Assembly (NCBI GenBank): GCA_046048295.1
Contig: JBJOGJ010000024.1
Coordinates: 1-26,553 of the forward strand
DNA length: 26,553 bases
Source: CBDCWA01 sp046048295
GTDB lineage: Bacteria; Pseudomonadota; Alphaproteobacteria; Rhizobiales; Hyphomicrobiaceae
Reading direction: 5' to 3'
In this document: positions 16,574 to 22,904 of the stretch, piece by piece
Numbering within the stretch: the stretch's first letter is position 1
Layout: each line of letters begins with the position of its first letter
Notes under the pieces: model-generated
The model's database searches: none
The model's input: only the letters and a program-made list of their open reading frames with translations
What the model was told of the DNA's origin: nothing
Translations under genes and position numbers: made by a program

Positions 16574-16723
16574 GCCTGTGGCAACGGCGGCATGGACAGA
16601 TGCCGGACCACGCACTAAGGCGTGTCATCGCTCTTCGGCCGGCAGCGTCGGCTGGAAAAATCCGAATGCGGGCTACTCTCTCACGCGCAGTCCCCCAGGC
16701 GGGGTGCAACGGCAGGACGCGAC

Positions 16724-17305
16724 ATGATCAGAGGTCTCTACAACTGGACGATGCGGCTCGCCGAGAGCGATCGCGCGCCCTACGCGCTTTTCGCCGTGGC
16801 CTTCGTCGAGAGTTCATTCTTCCCTATCCCGCCGCACATCATGCTGATTCCCATGGTGCTCGCGAGGCGGGACAAGGCCTGGTTCTACGCGATGGTGACA
16901 ACGGTCGGCTCAGTGCTCGGCGGTGTCGCCGGCTATGCCATCGGCTATTTCCTGTTCGAGACGGTCGGCAAGCCGGTGATCGATCTATACGGTTATGGGG
17001 AAAAGTTCGCGTCGTTCGCGGGGCGCTACAACGACTACGGCGCCTGGATCGTGTTCTTCGCCGGCGTGACGCCGTTCCCCTACAAGGTGATCACGATCGC
17101 GAGCGGCGTGACGCAGCTGAGCTTCCCGGTTTTCCTGTTGGCGAGCATCGCGTCGCGAGGCCTCATCTTCTTCGTGATCGCAGGGCTGCTCTACTGGTTC
17201 GGCGTACCGATCCGGGAATTCATCGAGCGGCGCCTGGGGCTGGTGACCACGGTTTTCATGGTCCTGCTCATCGGCGGATTCGTTGCCATCAAGTTCCTGG
17301 CCTAG
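16724..17305 (+). CDS. DedA/YqaA-like VTT-domain membrane protein
   Basis: 193 residues with about five hydrophobic segments. After a short cytoplasmic start comes ESSFFPIPPHIMLIPMVLAR, a re-entrant segment with prolines typical of VTT/DedA proteins. GSVLGGVAGYAIGYFLFE, FAGVTPFPYKVITIASGV and a final transmembrane helix (about 172-192) follow. The family sits in the inner membrane and has been linked to membrane integrity, proton coupling and undecaprenyl-phosphate or lipid flipping; the exact role of this YqaA-like branch is not known. ATG 16724 fits the family N-terminus. The start of dsbB is 43 bases beyond its end. Confidence 0.87.
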   Translation: MIRGLYNWTMRLAESDRAPYALFAVAFVESSFFPIPPHIMLIPMVLARRDKAWFYAMVTTVGSVLGGVAGYAIGYFLFETVGKPVIDLYGYGEKFASFAGRYNDYGAWIVFFAGVTPFPYKVITIASGVTQLSFPVFLLASIASRGLIFFVIAGLLYWFGVPIREFIERRLGLVTTVFMVLLIGGFVAIKFLA

Positions 17306-17347
17306 TAAGTGGTTATCCACGCAAGGTATTTGGTGGGGCGAGGTGGC

Positions 17348-17869
17348 ATGATCAGACATTACGACCTGACCCGTTTGCCGAGCTACCAATGGGGCATGGC
17401 GACGCTGCTCATCGCGACGGGCGCGATCGTCGCCGCGCTGCTGTTCGAGCACATTGGTGGATACACGCCCTGCCCGCTCTGCCTGATGCAGCGGTATGCC
17501 TACTACGTCTCCATTCCGCTCATCCTGGTGGCGGTGGTGCTGGCGAGCGGCGGCAACGGCAAGGCGGCAGCACTGATCCTGCTGTTCGTATCGATTGCGT
17601 TCCTGGCGAACGCGGGGCTCGGCGTCTATCATGCCGGGGCGGAATGGAAATTCTGGCCTGGACCGGAAACCTGTGCTGCTTCCGGCGATATTGCCGAGGG
17701 TGGGCCGGGTTTCCGCGAGCGGATCAGCCAATCGCGCGTCATCCGCTGTGACGAGGCACCCTTCAGGCTCATGGGACTGTCGTTCGCAGGCTGGAACGTC
17801 GTGATCTGCCTCGTGCTGTCGATCATGGCCTTGAAGGCAGCATTCGCGGCTTCGGAACAGGCCGACTGA
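17348..17869 (+). CDS. dsbB: Disulfide bond formation protein DsbB
   Basis: Inner-membrane quinone reductase that reoxidises DsbA. 173 residues with four hydrophobic segments. The first periplasmic loop has the active pair CPLC (Cys42, Cys45); the second has Cys109 and Cys134, the pair that contacts DsbA. QRYAYY after CPLC is the typical quinone-site region. ATG 17348 has GAGGTGG upstream, preferred over a GTG at 17309. Probably co-transcribed with the VTT gene. No DsbA partner is encoded in the window. Confidence 0.93.
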   Translation: MIRHYDLTRLPSYQWGMATLLIATGAIVAALLFEHIGGYTPCPLCLMQRYAYYVSIPLILVAVVLASGGNGKAAALILLFVSIAFLANAGLGVYHAGAEWKFWPGPETCAASGDIAEGGPGFRERISQSRVIRCDEAPFRLMGLSFAGWNVVICLVLSIMALKAAFAASEQAD

Positions 17870-18008
17870 TTCGGCTCCAAAAGCACCACTTTCCAGGCGA
17901 TTCGACAGCGATTCTGCTCGCCAGAGGCATATCCACGTGCCGGGTGCACGCGAAGTGTCGTTCGGGCATTCCAATGATTGCTGTTCGATATCCCTGCTTA
18001 TCCGTGAT

Positions 18009-18038
18009 TTGTCACTGTCAAACGAATTTCCCCATATT
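18009..18038 (+). promoter_or_regulatory. Possible sigma70-type promoter facing the GCGT tract
   Basis: TTGTCA (18009-18014), 18 bases, then CATATT (18033-18038). Each hexamer deviates from consensus by one or two bases. A start point near 18045 would transcribe the CtrA site and the repeat tract. Weak evidence on its own. Confidence 0.3.
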
Positions 18039-18115
18039 GGTCGAATAGCTGCCCTGATGTTGTCACAGTGCAACTGTTTATTGGGTCTTGTTCGGAACGC
18101 AAAGCGAACGAAGGG

Positions 18116-18130
18116 TTAAGTAAGAGTTAA
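18116..18130. promoter_or_regulatory. CtrA binding site (TTAA-N7-TTAA)
   Basis: TTAA at 18116-18119, seven bases, TTAA at 18127-18130, followed by C as in the extended consensus. CtrA is the cell-cycle response regulator of alphaproteobacteria and both activates promoters and blocks replication origins. This is the only full site I found in the window. It lies about 30 bases before the first GCGT word of the repeat tract. Confidence 0.6.
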
Positions 18131-18160
18131 CAGTCGAGTGCGAGTGGCCCGCCCGAGCAC

Positions 18161-18785
18161 AGCGTTCCAGCGTCAAAGTCAGCGTACCGTGTAGAGCGTA
18201 AGACCAGCGTCAGTAGTATCCAGTCGGCGCAGCGTCAGTTCAGTCCAGCGTAAAGAGTAGAGTTCTGCGTAACGCGTCATAAGTTCCGGAGAAGCGAGAT
18301 CCGTATGCGTCCAAGCTCCTCAAGCGTCAGTCCGCGTAGCCTACTCGGTCCCAGGTTCAAGTCAGTGCCGCGTTCCAGTGCCGGGCAGGTCCAGTACAAG
18401 TCGCGTTCAGTTGCGTCAGAGTTGTGGTCAGGTGTTGCGTGCCTGGAGACGGTTTCCCCGCGTCAGGTTCTCCAGGAGAGTATGCGGCTGTTGCGTAAGC
18501 TCAGCCGGACCCGGAAGGCAGAGACGGTCGATGCCGGGTTCAGGCGCCGCAGTGTCGAGTTCAGTAAGCGTCCGGCGTTCAAGTTGCGTCAGAAGAGCGT
18601 TGCGTCGGCTGGCGGCCTTGCCCTGGTTGCTGTCGCCGGCAGGTGTTGAGTAGCGGCGTACCGGTGTGTTGTTGCCGGGTCCAGTATCCAGTCGTTGCGT
18701 AGAGTTGGTTCCGCGTTCGCGTCGTGTTGCGTCAGTGTGCGTGTGTTTCATCGTGTGTGCGTAGCAAGCGTAAAGTGTTGCGTAC
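18161..18785 (+). repeat. GCGT-saturated, strand-specific degenerate repeat tract of unknown function
   Basis: By hand count about 32 copies of GCGT in some 620 bases, against an expectation of three or four, and only one ACGC (the reverse complement, at 18272). Words recur: GCGTCAG exactly at 18207, 18232, 18324, 18413, 18460, 18586 and 18729 (again at 18981); GCGTA followed by A, G or C at many places; GCGTTC; GTTCAG or GTTCAAG; and CCAG. Spacing is irregular but often 10-12 bases or near multiples. Copies fall in all three frames, and stop codons are frequent before 18305. One plus-strand frame (18305-18649, 114 Arg/Ser-rich residues) and one minus-strand frame (18428-19021) stay open, but neither resembles a protein I recognise. 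It could be a long RNA, a long leader, or an oriented binding array. Confidence 0.6.
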
Positions 18786-19139
18786 GGAAGGTTCAGCGAG
18801 GCCTTACGAAGCATGTCCGGCAAGAGTGAAACGTGGTGTTCCCTGCACGATGCGGTTGGTGGTGTCCTCGGAAAGATCCGGGCCGCCGCCGAGGCCGGGC
18901 AGGAGCGTAAAGTAAATCGACCTGACCGGCGTTCAAGCACGGCAGGCAAACAGAGATCCTGGGGTTGAGCGGCGCAAATTGCGTCAGCCAAAAGATGGTG
19001 GGCATGTCCAGTGTATGACACGTATGTCGCATTCGACGCTTCACATGACCCAGTGTTGCGTGGTGAAGTTAGAGCACTGGATATGCCTGCCGCCAGGTTC
19101 TCTCAAGTTGGCGTAGTGACAACGAGAGAGGCTATCGAG
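18786..19139. other. Gene-free stretch leading to the 71-aa ORF
   Basis: No recognisable gene. Sparse GCGT words continue (18905, 18929, 18981, 19058, 19111). CCTCGG (18866-18871) is an exact inverted match to CCGAGG (18889-18894). A GTG-start extension of the next ORF to 19011 is open but lacks a ribosome site. This may be the 3' part of the RNA from the repeat tract, or the leader of the following gene. Confidence 0.35.
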
Positions 19140-19355
19140 ATGACACCTGAACACATCAATCCGATGCAGTGGCACCAGGCCATGGGGATCGCGCGCCAGA
19201 GCTGCGCCAGGATCTTCCGCGATGGCGGCACGCCCGAGGATGCGATGGTCGCGTTCGGGCTCAAGATGGGCACGACGGGCACGGATTGGACGCGTACGGT
19301 GGAAGCGATCGCCGAGACGCTTTGCAAGCAGCCGGTCGTGCGCAGGGCGGCGTAG
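19140..19355 (+). CDS. Small unknown protein, 71 residues
   Basis: I do not recognise a named family. The 71 residues begin MTPEHINPMQWHQAMGIA and contain SCARIFRDGGTPEDAM, followed by an amphipathic stretch and a short basic end (VVRRAA). There are two cysteines, and no signal peptide or membrane segment, so it is probably a small helical cytoplasmic protein. ATG 19140 has AGAGAGG at a good distance, which favours it over the unconserved-looking longer frame. GC-rich third positions resemble the neighbours, which supports real coding. It lies after the 1.27-kb gene-free tract and converges on the HNH gene over a GC hairpin. Confidence 0.65.
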   Translation: MTPEHINPMQWHQAMGIARQSCARIFRDGGTPEDAMVAFGLKMGTTGTDWTRTVEAIAETLCKQPVVRRAA

Positions 19356-19380
19356 CCTCCGACGGGTATTGCGAATTGGC

Positions 19381-19405
19381 GGGCGCGCAGGATTTCGGCG
19401 CGCCC
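19381..19405. terminator. GC hairpin between convergent genes
   Basis: GGGCGCGC (19381-19388) and GCGCGCCC (19398-19405) form an 8-bp perfect stem with a 9-base loop, 26 bases after the 71-aa ORF and 14 bases after the end of the HNH gene on the other strand. No clear T tract on either side, but its position between two convergent genes suggests a shared terminator. Confidence 0.5.
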
Positions 19406-19418
19406 TAGATACAGAGCC

Positions 19419-19979
19419 TCACGGCTCGAGTTCGGTATCCCAGTAGAGATAGTCGATCCAGCTATCGTGCAGATAGTTCGGCGGGAAGAGCCGGCCGTTG
19501 CGATGCAGTTCGTACACCGTCGGGCGCACCGGTTTCAGGTTCGGCCACATCTTGGCAACGTCCGGCATGGCGCCGCCCTTGCGCAGGTTGCACGGTGCGC
19601 ACGCGGTTACGACGTTGTCCCAGCGGGTCATGCCGCCGCAGCAGCGCGGTATTACGTGATCGAAGGTCAAGTCGTTCTTGGCGCCGCAGTACTGGCACGA
19701 GAACCTGTCGCGCAGGAACACGTTGAAGCGGGTGAATGCGGGATAGAGCGCCGGGCGAACGTATGTCTTCAGGGAAACAACGCTCGGCAGCCGCATCTCG
19801 AAGCTCGGGCTGTGAACGGCGTGATCGTATTCAGAAACGATATTCACGCGGTCGAGGAATACTGCCTTGACCGTTTCCTGCCAGCTCCACAGCGAGAGCG
19901 GGTAGTAGCTGAGCGGCCTGAAGTCGGCGTTCAAGACCAACGCCGGGTAGGTCTCCTGCGCGGCGATGTGAGCGTTCAC
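19419..19979 (-). CDS. HNH endonuclease family protein
   Basis: 186 residues. A long N-terminal part (NADFRPLSYYPLSLWSWQET and onward) precedes a complete HNH zinc domain: Cys95 and Cys98 (CQYC), Asp107-His108, Asn122, then Cys127, Cys130 and Asn131 (CAPCN). This is the stand-alone HNH protein common across alphaproteobacteria, with no restriction-modification partner nearby; its substrate is unknown and a role in DNA repair or defence is only a guess. The start is GTG 19979, supported by AAGAGGAAC directly upstream; no ATG fits. A 6-bp palindrome lies in its leader. Confidence 0.88.
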   Translation of the reverse strand: MNAHIAAQETYPALVLNADFRPLSYYPLSLWSWQETVKAVFLDRVNIVSEYDHAVHSPSFEMRLPSVVSLKTYVRPALYPAFTRFNVFLRDRFSCQYCGAKNDLTFDHVIPRCCGGMTRWDNVVTACAPCNLRKGGAMPDVAKMWPNLKPVRPTVYELHRNGRLFPPNYLHDSWIDYLYWDTELEP

Positions 19980-19998
19980 GTTCCTCTTCCCACCGGTT

Positions 19999-20015
19999 TC
20001 CTGAACGACTCAGGA
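19999..20015. promoter_or_regulatory. Inverted repeat in the HNH gene leader
   Basis: TCCTGA (19999-20004) and TCAGGA (20010-20015) with a 5-base centre, 20 bases before the HNH GTG start and just upstream of its ribosome site. Could be an operator or an mRNA stem limiting translation. Confidence 0.35.
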
Positions 20016-20089
20016 TCGCACCCTGATGGTTGCGGCATACTAATCTCGCGTGTCAGATCTGTGAAGCCCTGTTAAAAAGTCAAGTGTCC

Positions 20090-20123
20090 GACGGGTTTCC
20101 GACTGAAATACATGCGACCCGTC
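20090..20123 (-). terminator. Possible hairpin after the AlkA-like gene
   Basis: On the minus strand GACGGGT (20117-20123) pairs exactly with ACCCGTC (20090-20096) across a 20-base loop, two bases past the stop codon. A TTTTT tract follows only some 12 bases later, so the fit to an intrinsic terminator is partial. Confidence 0.35.
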
Positions 20124-20125
20124 AA

Positions 20126-20782
20126 TCATTTCGGCGACAGCGGTCCGGACTTCACGCGGGGATGCCACGCCCAGAGCAGGCGTGCTGCAACACCTCGCCA
20201 TGGCCGCCAACGTTCGGCGATCTCTTCCATCACGGTTCGGTCGGGCCGTTGTTCCAGACGGAGCAGATGGGCGGTTGCGGTCATCAGTGCGAGGTCGCCC
20301 GGCGCGAACGCATCGGCGCGCCCGAGACAGAACAACAGGTAGATGTCGGCGGTCCAGGGACCGATGCCGCTCACGGCGGTCAGGCGGTCGCGAACGTCTT
20401 CGTCGGCGGCCGAGTGGAGCGCCTCGAGGTCGAGCTCGTCATCGGCAATGGCACGTGCGACGGCCTTCACCGTGCGGAGTTTCGGCAGCGACAAGCCGGC
20501 GGCGCGCAGATCGGCTTCGGTCAGTGCAAGCAGGCGATCAGCGTTCCAACTGCCGACGGCGGTATCGAGGCGGTTCCAGATTGCCGCGGCGCTGGCGGCA
20601 GAGACCTGTTGTGCAACAACAATGCGGGCGAGGCCCGAGAGGCCGTGCTCATAGCGGCGGAGCGGAGGCCTGCCGACGATGGCATAGGCTTCCTTCATGG
20701 CGGGACACCTGCGTGCGAGCGATCTCAGGCCGCGGTCGAGATCGGTTTCGCTGGAGATGATCGTGTGCTTTCGGCTCTTCAC
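20126..20782 (-). CDS. DNA-3-methyladenine glycosylase II (AlkA-type HhH-GPD protein)
   Basis: Base-excision repair glycosylase removing alkylated purines. 218 residues, the compact form lacking the N-terminal domain of E. coli AlkA. LSGLARIVVAQQVSAASA (48-65), SLPKLRTVKAVA, the helix-hairpin-helix LTAVSGIGPWTADIYLL (134-150) and the catalytic Asp163 in PGDLALM are all present. The start is GTG 20782: residues before the first internal ATG (20698) match the family, though the ribosome site is poor. It is divergent from the exported protein gene. With alkB at 9972, the window carries two independent alkylation-repair routes. Confidence 0.9.
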   Translation of the reverse strand: MKSRKHTIISSETDLDRGLRSLARRCPAMKEAYAIVGRPPLRRYEHGLSGLARIVVAQQVSAASAAAIWNRLDTAVGSWNADRLLALTEADLRAAGLSLPKLRTVKAVARAIADDELDLEALHSAADEDVRDRLTAVSGIGPWTADIYLLFCLGRADAFAPGDLALMTATAHLLRLEQRPDRTVMEEIAERWRPWRGVAARLLWAWHPRVKSGPLSPK

Positions 20783-20867
20783 GGTACTGATACGCTTTGC
20801 CCAAATCAGGCGTTCGTGGAATCCTGGCAGGCGACGCGGGGCGCTCCGATCAACAGGGACAGAGCCG

Positions 20868-21401
20868 ATGAAGTCGATAACCGGAACATGCCTTCACCGG
20901 GGTGTATCATGCGCGATCGTGGTTGCCGCCATTGGCTTGGCCGCATTCTCGGAAGGCACCCCTCAACGCTATGAGAATGCCGAATTCGGTTTTTCGCTCA
21001 CGGTGCCCGAGCGGTTCCGCGAAGGCAATACCAAGGATCCGCGCCATGGCCGGTTGTGGGTGTCGGAAGATGGGCAGGCGCGCCTCATCGCAGTGGCAAC
21101 GCGCAACGAAGCCGGGATGAGCCTCAGTGACTACCGCGCATTCGTAATCGAGCAAACCTACAAGGGGGCGGAGTTCGACCATTCGCCCGTCAGGTCGACG
21201 TGGTTCGTGCTGACGGGACGGGTCGGCAGCCAGGAGTTCTACGAACGGATCACGTTCGCGTGCGGAGGGCGCTACATCTACGGCTGGCAGATGCTCTATC
21301 CGGTGTCGTCGCGAAAGACCTACGACCGGATCGTCGAGGCTGTGCACCGCAGCTTCCGCGCGGGCCGTGGTGAGGATGGCAACTGCGGGCGGTCTCAGTG
21401 A
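20868..21401 (+). CDS. Unknown exported protein, 177 residues
   Basis: No named family recognised. A signal peptide spans about 1-28 (basic start, hydrophobic core CAIVVAAIGLAAF). The mature part begins YENAEFGFSLTVPERF, a pattern seen in small secreted proteins with a PsbP-like or lipoprotein-like beta fold, and contains one clear cysteine (FACGGRYIYGWQM). AGGGAC precedes ATG 20868; the open frame back to 20697 overlaps the AlkA-like gene and is rejected. Its stop codon overlaps the gluQRS start (GTGA), so the two are translationally coupled, though no functional link is evident. Confidence 0.78.
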   Translation: MKSITGTCLHRGVSCAIVVAAIGLAAFSEGTPQRYENAEFGFSLTVPERFREGNTKDPRHGRLWVSEDGQARLIAVATRNEAGMSLSDYRAFVIEQTYKGAEFDHSPVRSTWFVLTGRVGSQEFYERITFACGGRYIYGWQMLYPVSSRKTYDRIVEAVHRSFRAGRGEDGNCGRSQ

Positions 21402-22324
21402 GCAGCCAATCGCGGCGTGGGGTGGCGACGTTCCGCTTCGCGCCCAGTCCGAACGGATTGCTGCATACCGGTCATGCCTACTCGGCACTGATTGGCCATC
21501 GGATGGCGCGGGAGGCCGGCGGGCGCTTCCTGGTGCGCATCGAGGACATCGATGTCGGGCGGTGCCGGGAAGAGTATGTGACGGCGATCTTCGAGGATCT
21601 CGCGTGGCTCGGCATTACGTGGGAAAAGCCGGTCCTCAGGCAGTCGCAGAATTTCGCGGCCTACGAGGCTGCGGCCGACCGGCTGCGGGAAATGGGGGTG
21701 CTCTACCCCTGCTTCGCGACAAGGGCCGAGATTGCGGCAGCGGCGGAGCCGGGCAGGACAGATCCTGACGGGGCGGCTATCTATCCCGGTCTGCACAAGG
21801 GGCTGCCGCGGGCAGAGGTGATGGCGCGCATGGCGCGCGGCGAGAAGCCGGCGTGGCGCATCGACATGGAGCGGGCGCTGGCCGTGTTGGGGGAGAAGGG
21901 CGGTGGGCCGCTGACGTTCGACGAACTCGAGCCAGTCACGTCTGCCTGCCTCGATGGAATGGTTCAGTTGCCCGATCCTACCGGTCCTTCCGGGCAGCAC
22001 GAGGCACGTCCCGAGCGTTGGGGCGATGCCGTGATCGTGCGTAAGGACGTGCCGGCGAGCTACCACCTTGCAGTAGTGGTGGACGATGCCGCGCAGGGCG
22101 TTACGCATGTGACGCGCGGGAAAGACCTGCTGGCAGCGACCGACATCCACCGGCTGCTGCAGGAATTGCTCGGGCTGCCCGCGCCACGCTATTTCCATCA
22201 CGAGCTGGTGACGATGGATGGCCGAAAGCTTTCCAAGAGCACCGGGGATCTCGCACTCATGGCGTTTCGCCGGCGCGGAGAAGACGGCGCGGCATTCCGC
22301 AGGTCGCTCGGCTTCGAGGTGTGA
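21398..22324 (+). CDS. gluQRS: Glutamyl-Q tRNA(Asp) synthetase
   Basis: Paralogue of glutamyl-tRNA synthetase lacking the anticodon domain; it attaches glutamate to queuosine 34 of tRNA(Asp). 308 residues, right for GluQRS and far shorter than GltX. FRFAPSPNGLLHTGHAYSAL holds the class I HTGH (23-26), VRIEDIDVGR follows, and KLSKS is at 277-281. A cysteine-rich zinc site, as in E. coli, is not obvious. GTG 21398 is the start and overlaps the previous stop in GTGA; no ATG lies close enough. Confidence 0.93.
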   Translation: MSSQSRRGVATFRFAPSPNGLLHTGHAYSALIGHRMAREAGGRFLVRIEDIDVGRCREEYVTAIFEDLAWLGITWEKPVLRQSQNFAAYEAAADRLREMGVLYPCFATRAEIAAAAEPGRTDPDGAAIYPGLHKGLPRAEVMARMARGEKPAWRIDMERALAVLGEKGGGPLTFDELEPVTSACLDGMVQLPDPTGPSGQHEARPERWGDAVIVRKDVPASYHLAVVVDDAAQGVTHVTRGKDLLAATDIHRLLQELLGLPAPRYFHHELVTMDGRKLSKSTGDLALMAFRRRGEDGAAFRRSLGFEV

Positions 22325-22504
22325 CAGTGTGGGACGCAGAATCCGTGCCAAAGGTGTGTGGATCTAGCCTCTTGGGCTGATAAATTCATTCGATGTTTAA
22401 GTAATCATCTCTTAACGTCTTGTATACCAAGATAAATATATCGATACTCCCGATACGTCCATTTGTGATTCGCCTGACCTATGCAACTCCTGGATAACCC
22501 ATAG
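22325..22504. promoter_or_regulatory. AT-rich intergenic control region
   Basis: 180 bases, strikingly AT-rich from 22378 to 22460. Two TTAA half-sites (near 22395 and 22411) are 11 bases apart, too far for a full CtrA site. An imperfect palindrome CTTG-TATAC-CAAG lies near 22420, and CGATAC is repeated about 12 bases apart near 22441-22460. TTAACG followed by 18 bases and ATATAT could be a promoter for the next ORF. AGCC-TCTT-GGGCT after gluQRS is a weak hairpin. Confidence 0.4.
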
Positions 22505-22882
22505 ATGCTTGCTCGCCGCCTACAGCTCACGATGGCTCCGTCTATTGCGGACGGCTTACGCGCACGGGTGGCGCGGTGGTCGAAGAGTCGGCGGCCTGCC
22601 GGTCAGCCGAAAGTCCGGGTGAACGCCCCCGAGCTCGGCTCCGATCGACAGTGGCAGATGATAACCGGACACCTGGAGAACCACATCCGCATGCAGCGGC
22701 TGCCGGGAGAACTCCATGCGAAGGCGGCACAGATGATCGGGGCGCTCGACTACGAGGTGGCGCGACTGATGGGCGACCTTGCCCACCTGATGCCGCATCT
22801 CAGCCAATGCCCTTCGCCGCTTGCGCGCAGCACTGCCGAGGATTCGGCTCCGGTTTTCACAGGCGAAAGGCTCGCGGCTTAA
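22505..22882 (+). CDS. Unknown protein, 125 residues
   Basis: No family recognised. A basic, Arg-rich N-terminus (RVARWSKSRRPAG) is followed by a helical middle (WQMITGHLENHIRMQRLPGE and ALDYEVARLMGDLAHLM, about 50-95) and a probably disordered tail. No signal peptide or transmembrane segment. ATG 22505 lacks a good ribosome site; codon use looks like the neighbours. It has its own AT-rich upstream region and converges on the LpoA-like gene with 22 bases between. Probably real, function unknown. Confidence 0.6.
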   Translation: MLARRLQLTMAPSIADGLRARVARWSKSRRPAGQPKVRVNAPELGSDRQWQMITGHLENHIRMQRLPGELHAKAAQMIGALDYEVARLMGDLAHLMPHLSQCPSPLARSTAEDSAPVFTGERLAA

Positions 22883-22904
22883 GCCGCCGGGAGGCGTCGC
22901 AGCT

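Larger units (their letters stand above)
17870..18160. other. Gene-free, AT-richer stretch with promoter-like elements
   Basis: No credible coding frame. The stretch becomes AT-richer from about 17980. TTGTCAC occurs twice (18009-18015 and 18060-18066), a possible promoter lies at 18009-18038, and a partly paired element GTTCG...CGAAC lies near 18089-18110. It ends with a CtrA-type site, directly before the GCGT-rich tract. It reads as a control region for whatever lies to its right. Confidence 0.45.

Noticed and set aside
16150..17751. 533-residue plus-strand frame across hemW, the VTT gene and dsbB
   Set aside because: Runs in the wrong frame across three genes that each have intact family motifs; Arg/Gly/Ala-rich shadow composition.
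17311..18130. Possible chromosome origin (a TTATCCAC DnaA-like box near 17313, TTATCCGTG near 17999, CtrA site)
   Set aside because: Only two scattered, imperfect boxes, one of them within the dsbB upstream region, and none of the usual origin neighbours such as hemE or parAB; GC skew of the whole genome would be decisive.
18340..18375. GGTTCAAGTC resembling a tRNA T-arm
   Set aside because: The flanking 5-bp stem does not pair and no acceptor or anticodon arm is found; GTTCAAG is one of the recurrent words of the tract.
18305..18649. Plus-strand open frame of 114 Arg/Ser-rich residues inside the GCGT tract
   Set aside because: About half of the GCGT copies within it would give Arg CGT codons, but the same words continue outside it and in other frames; no ribosome site and no recognisable domain. 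Proteomics would settle it.
18428..19021. Minus-strand open frame of 197 residues across the tract
   Set aside because: GTG start, low-complexity composition (Thr, Arg, Leu), no family resemblance; best explained by few stop codons opposite the GCGT words.
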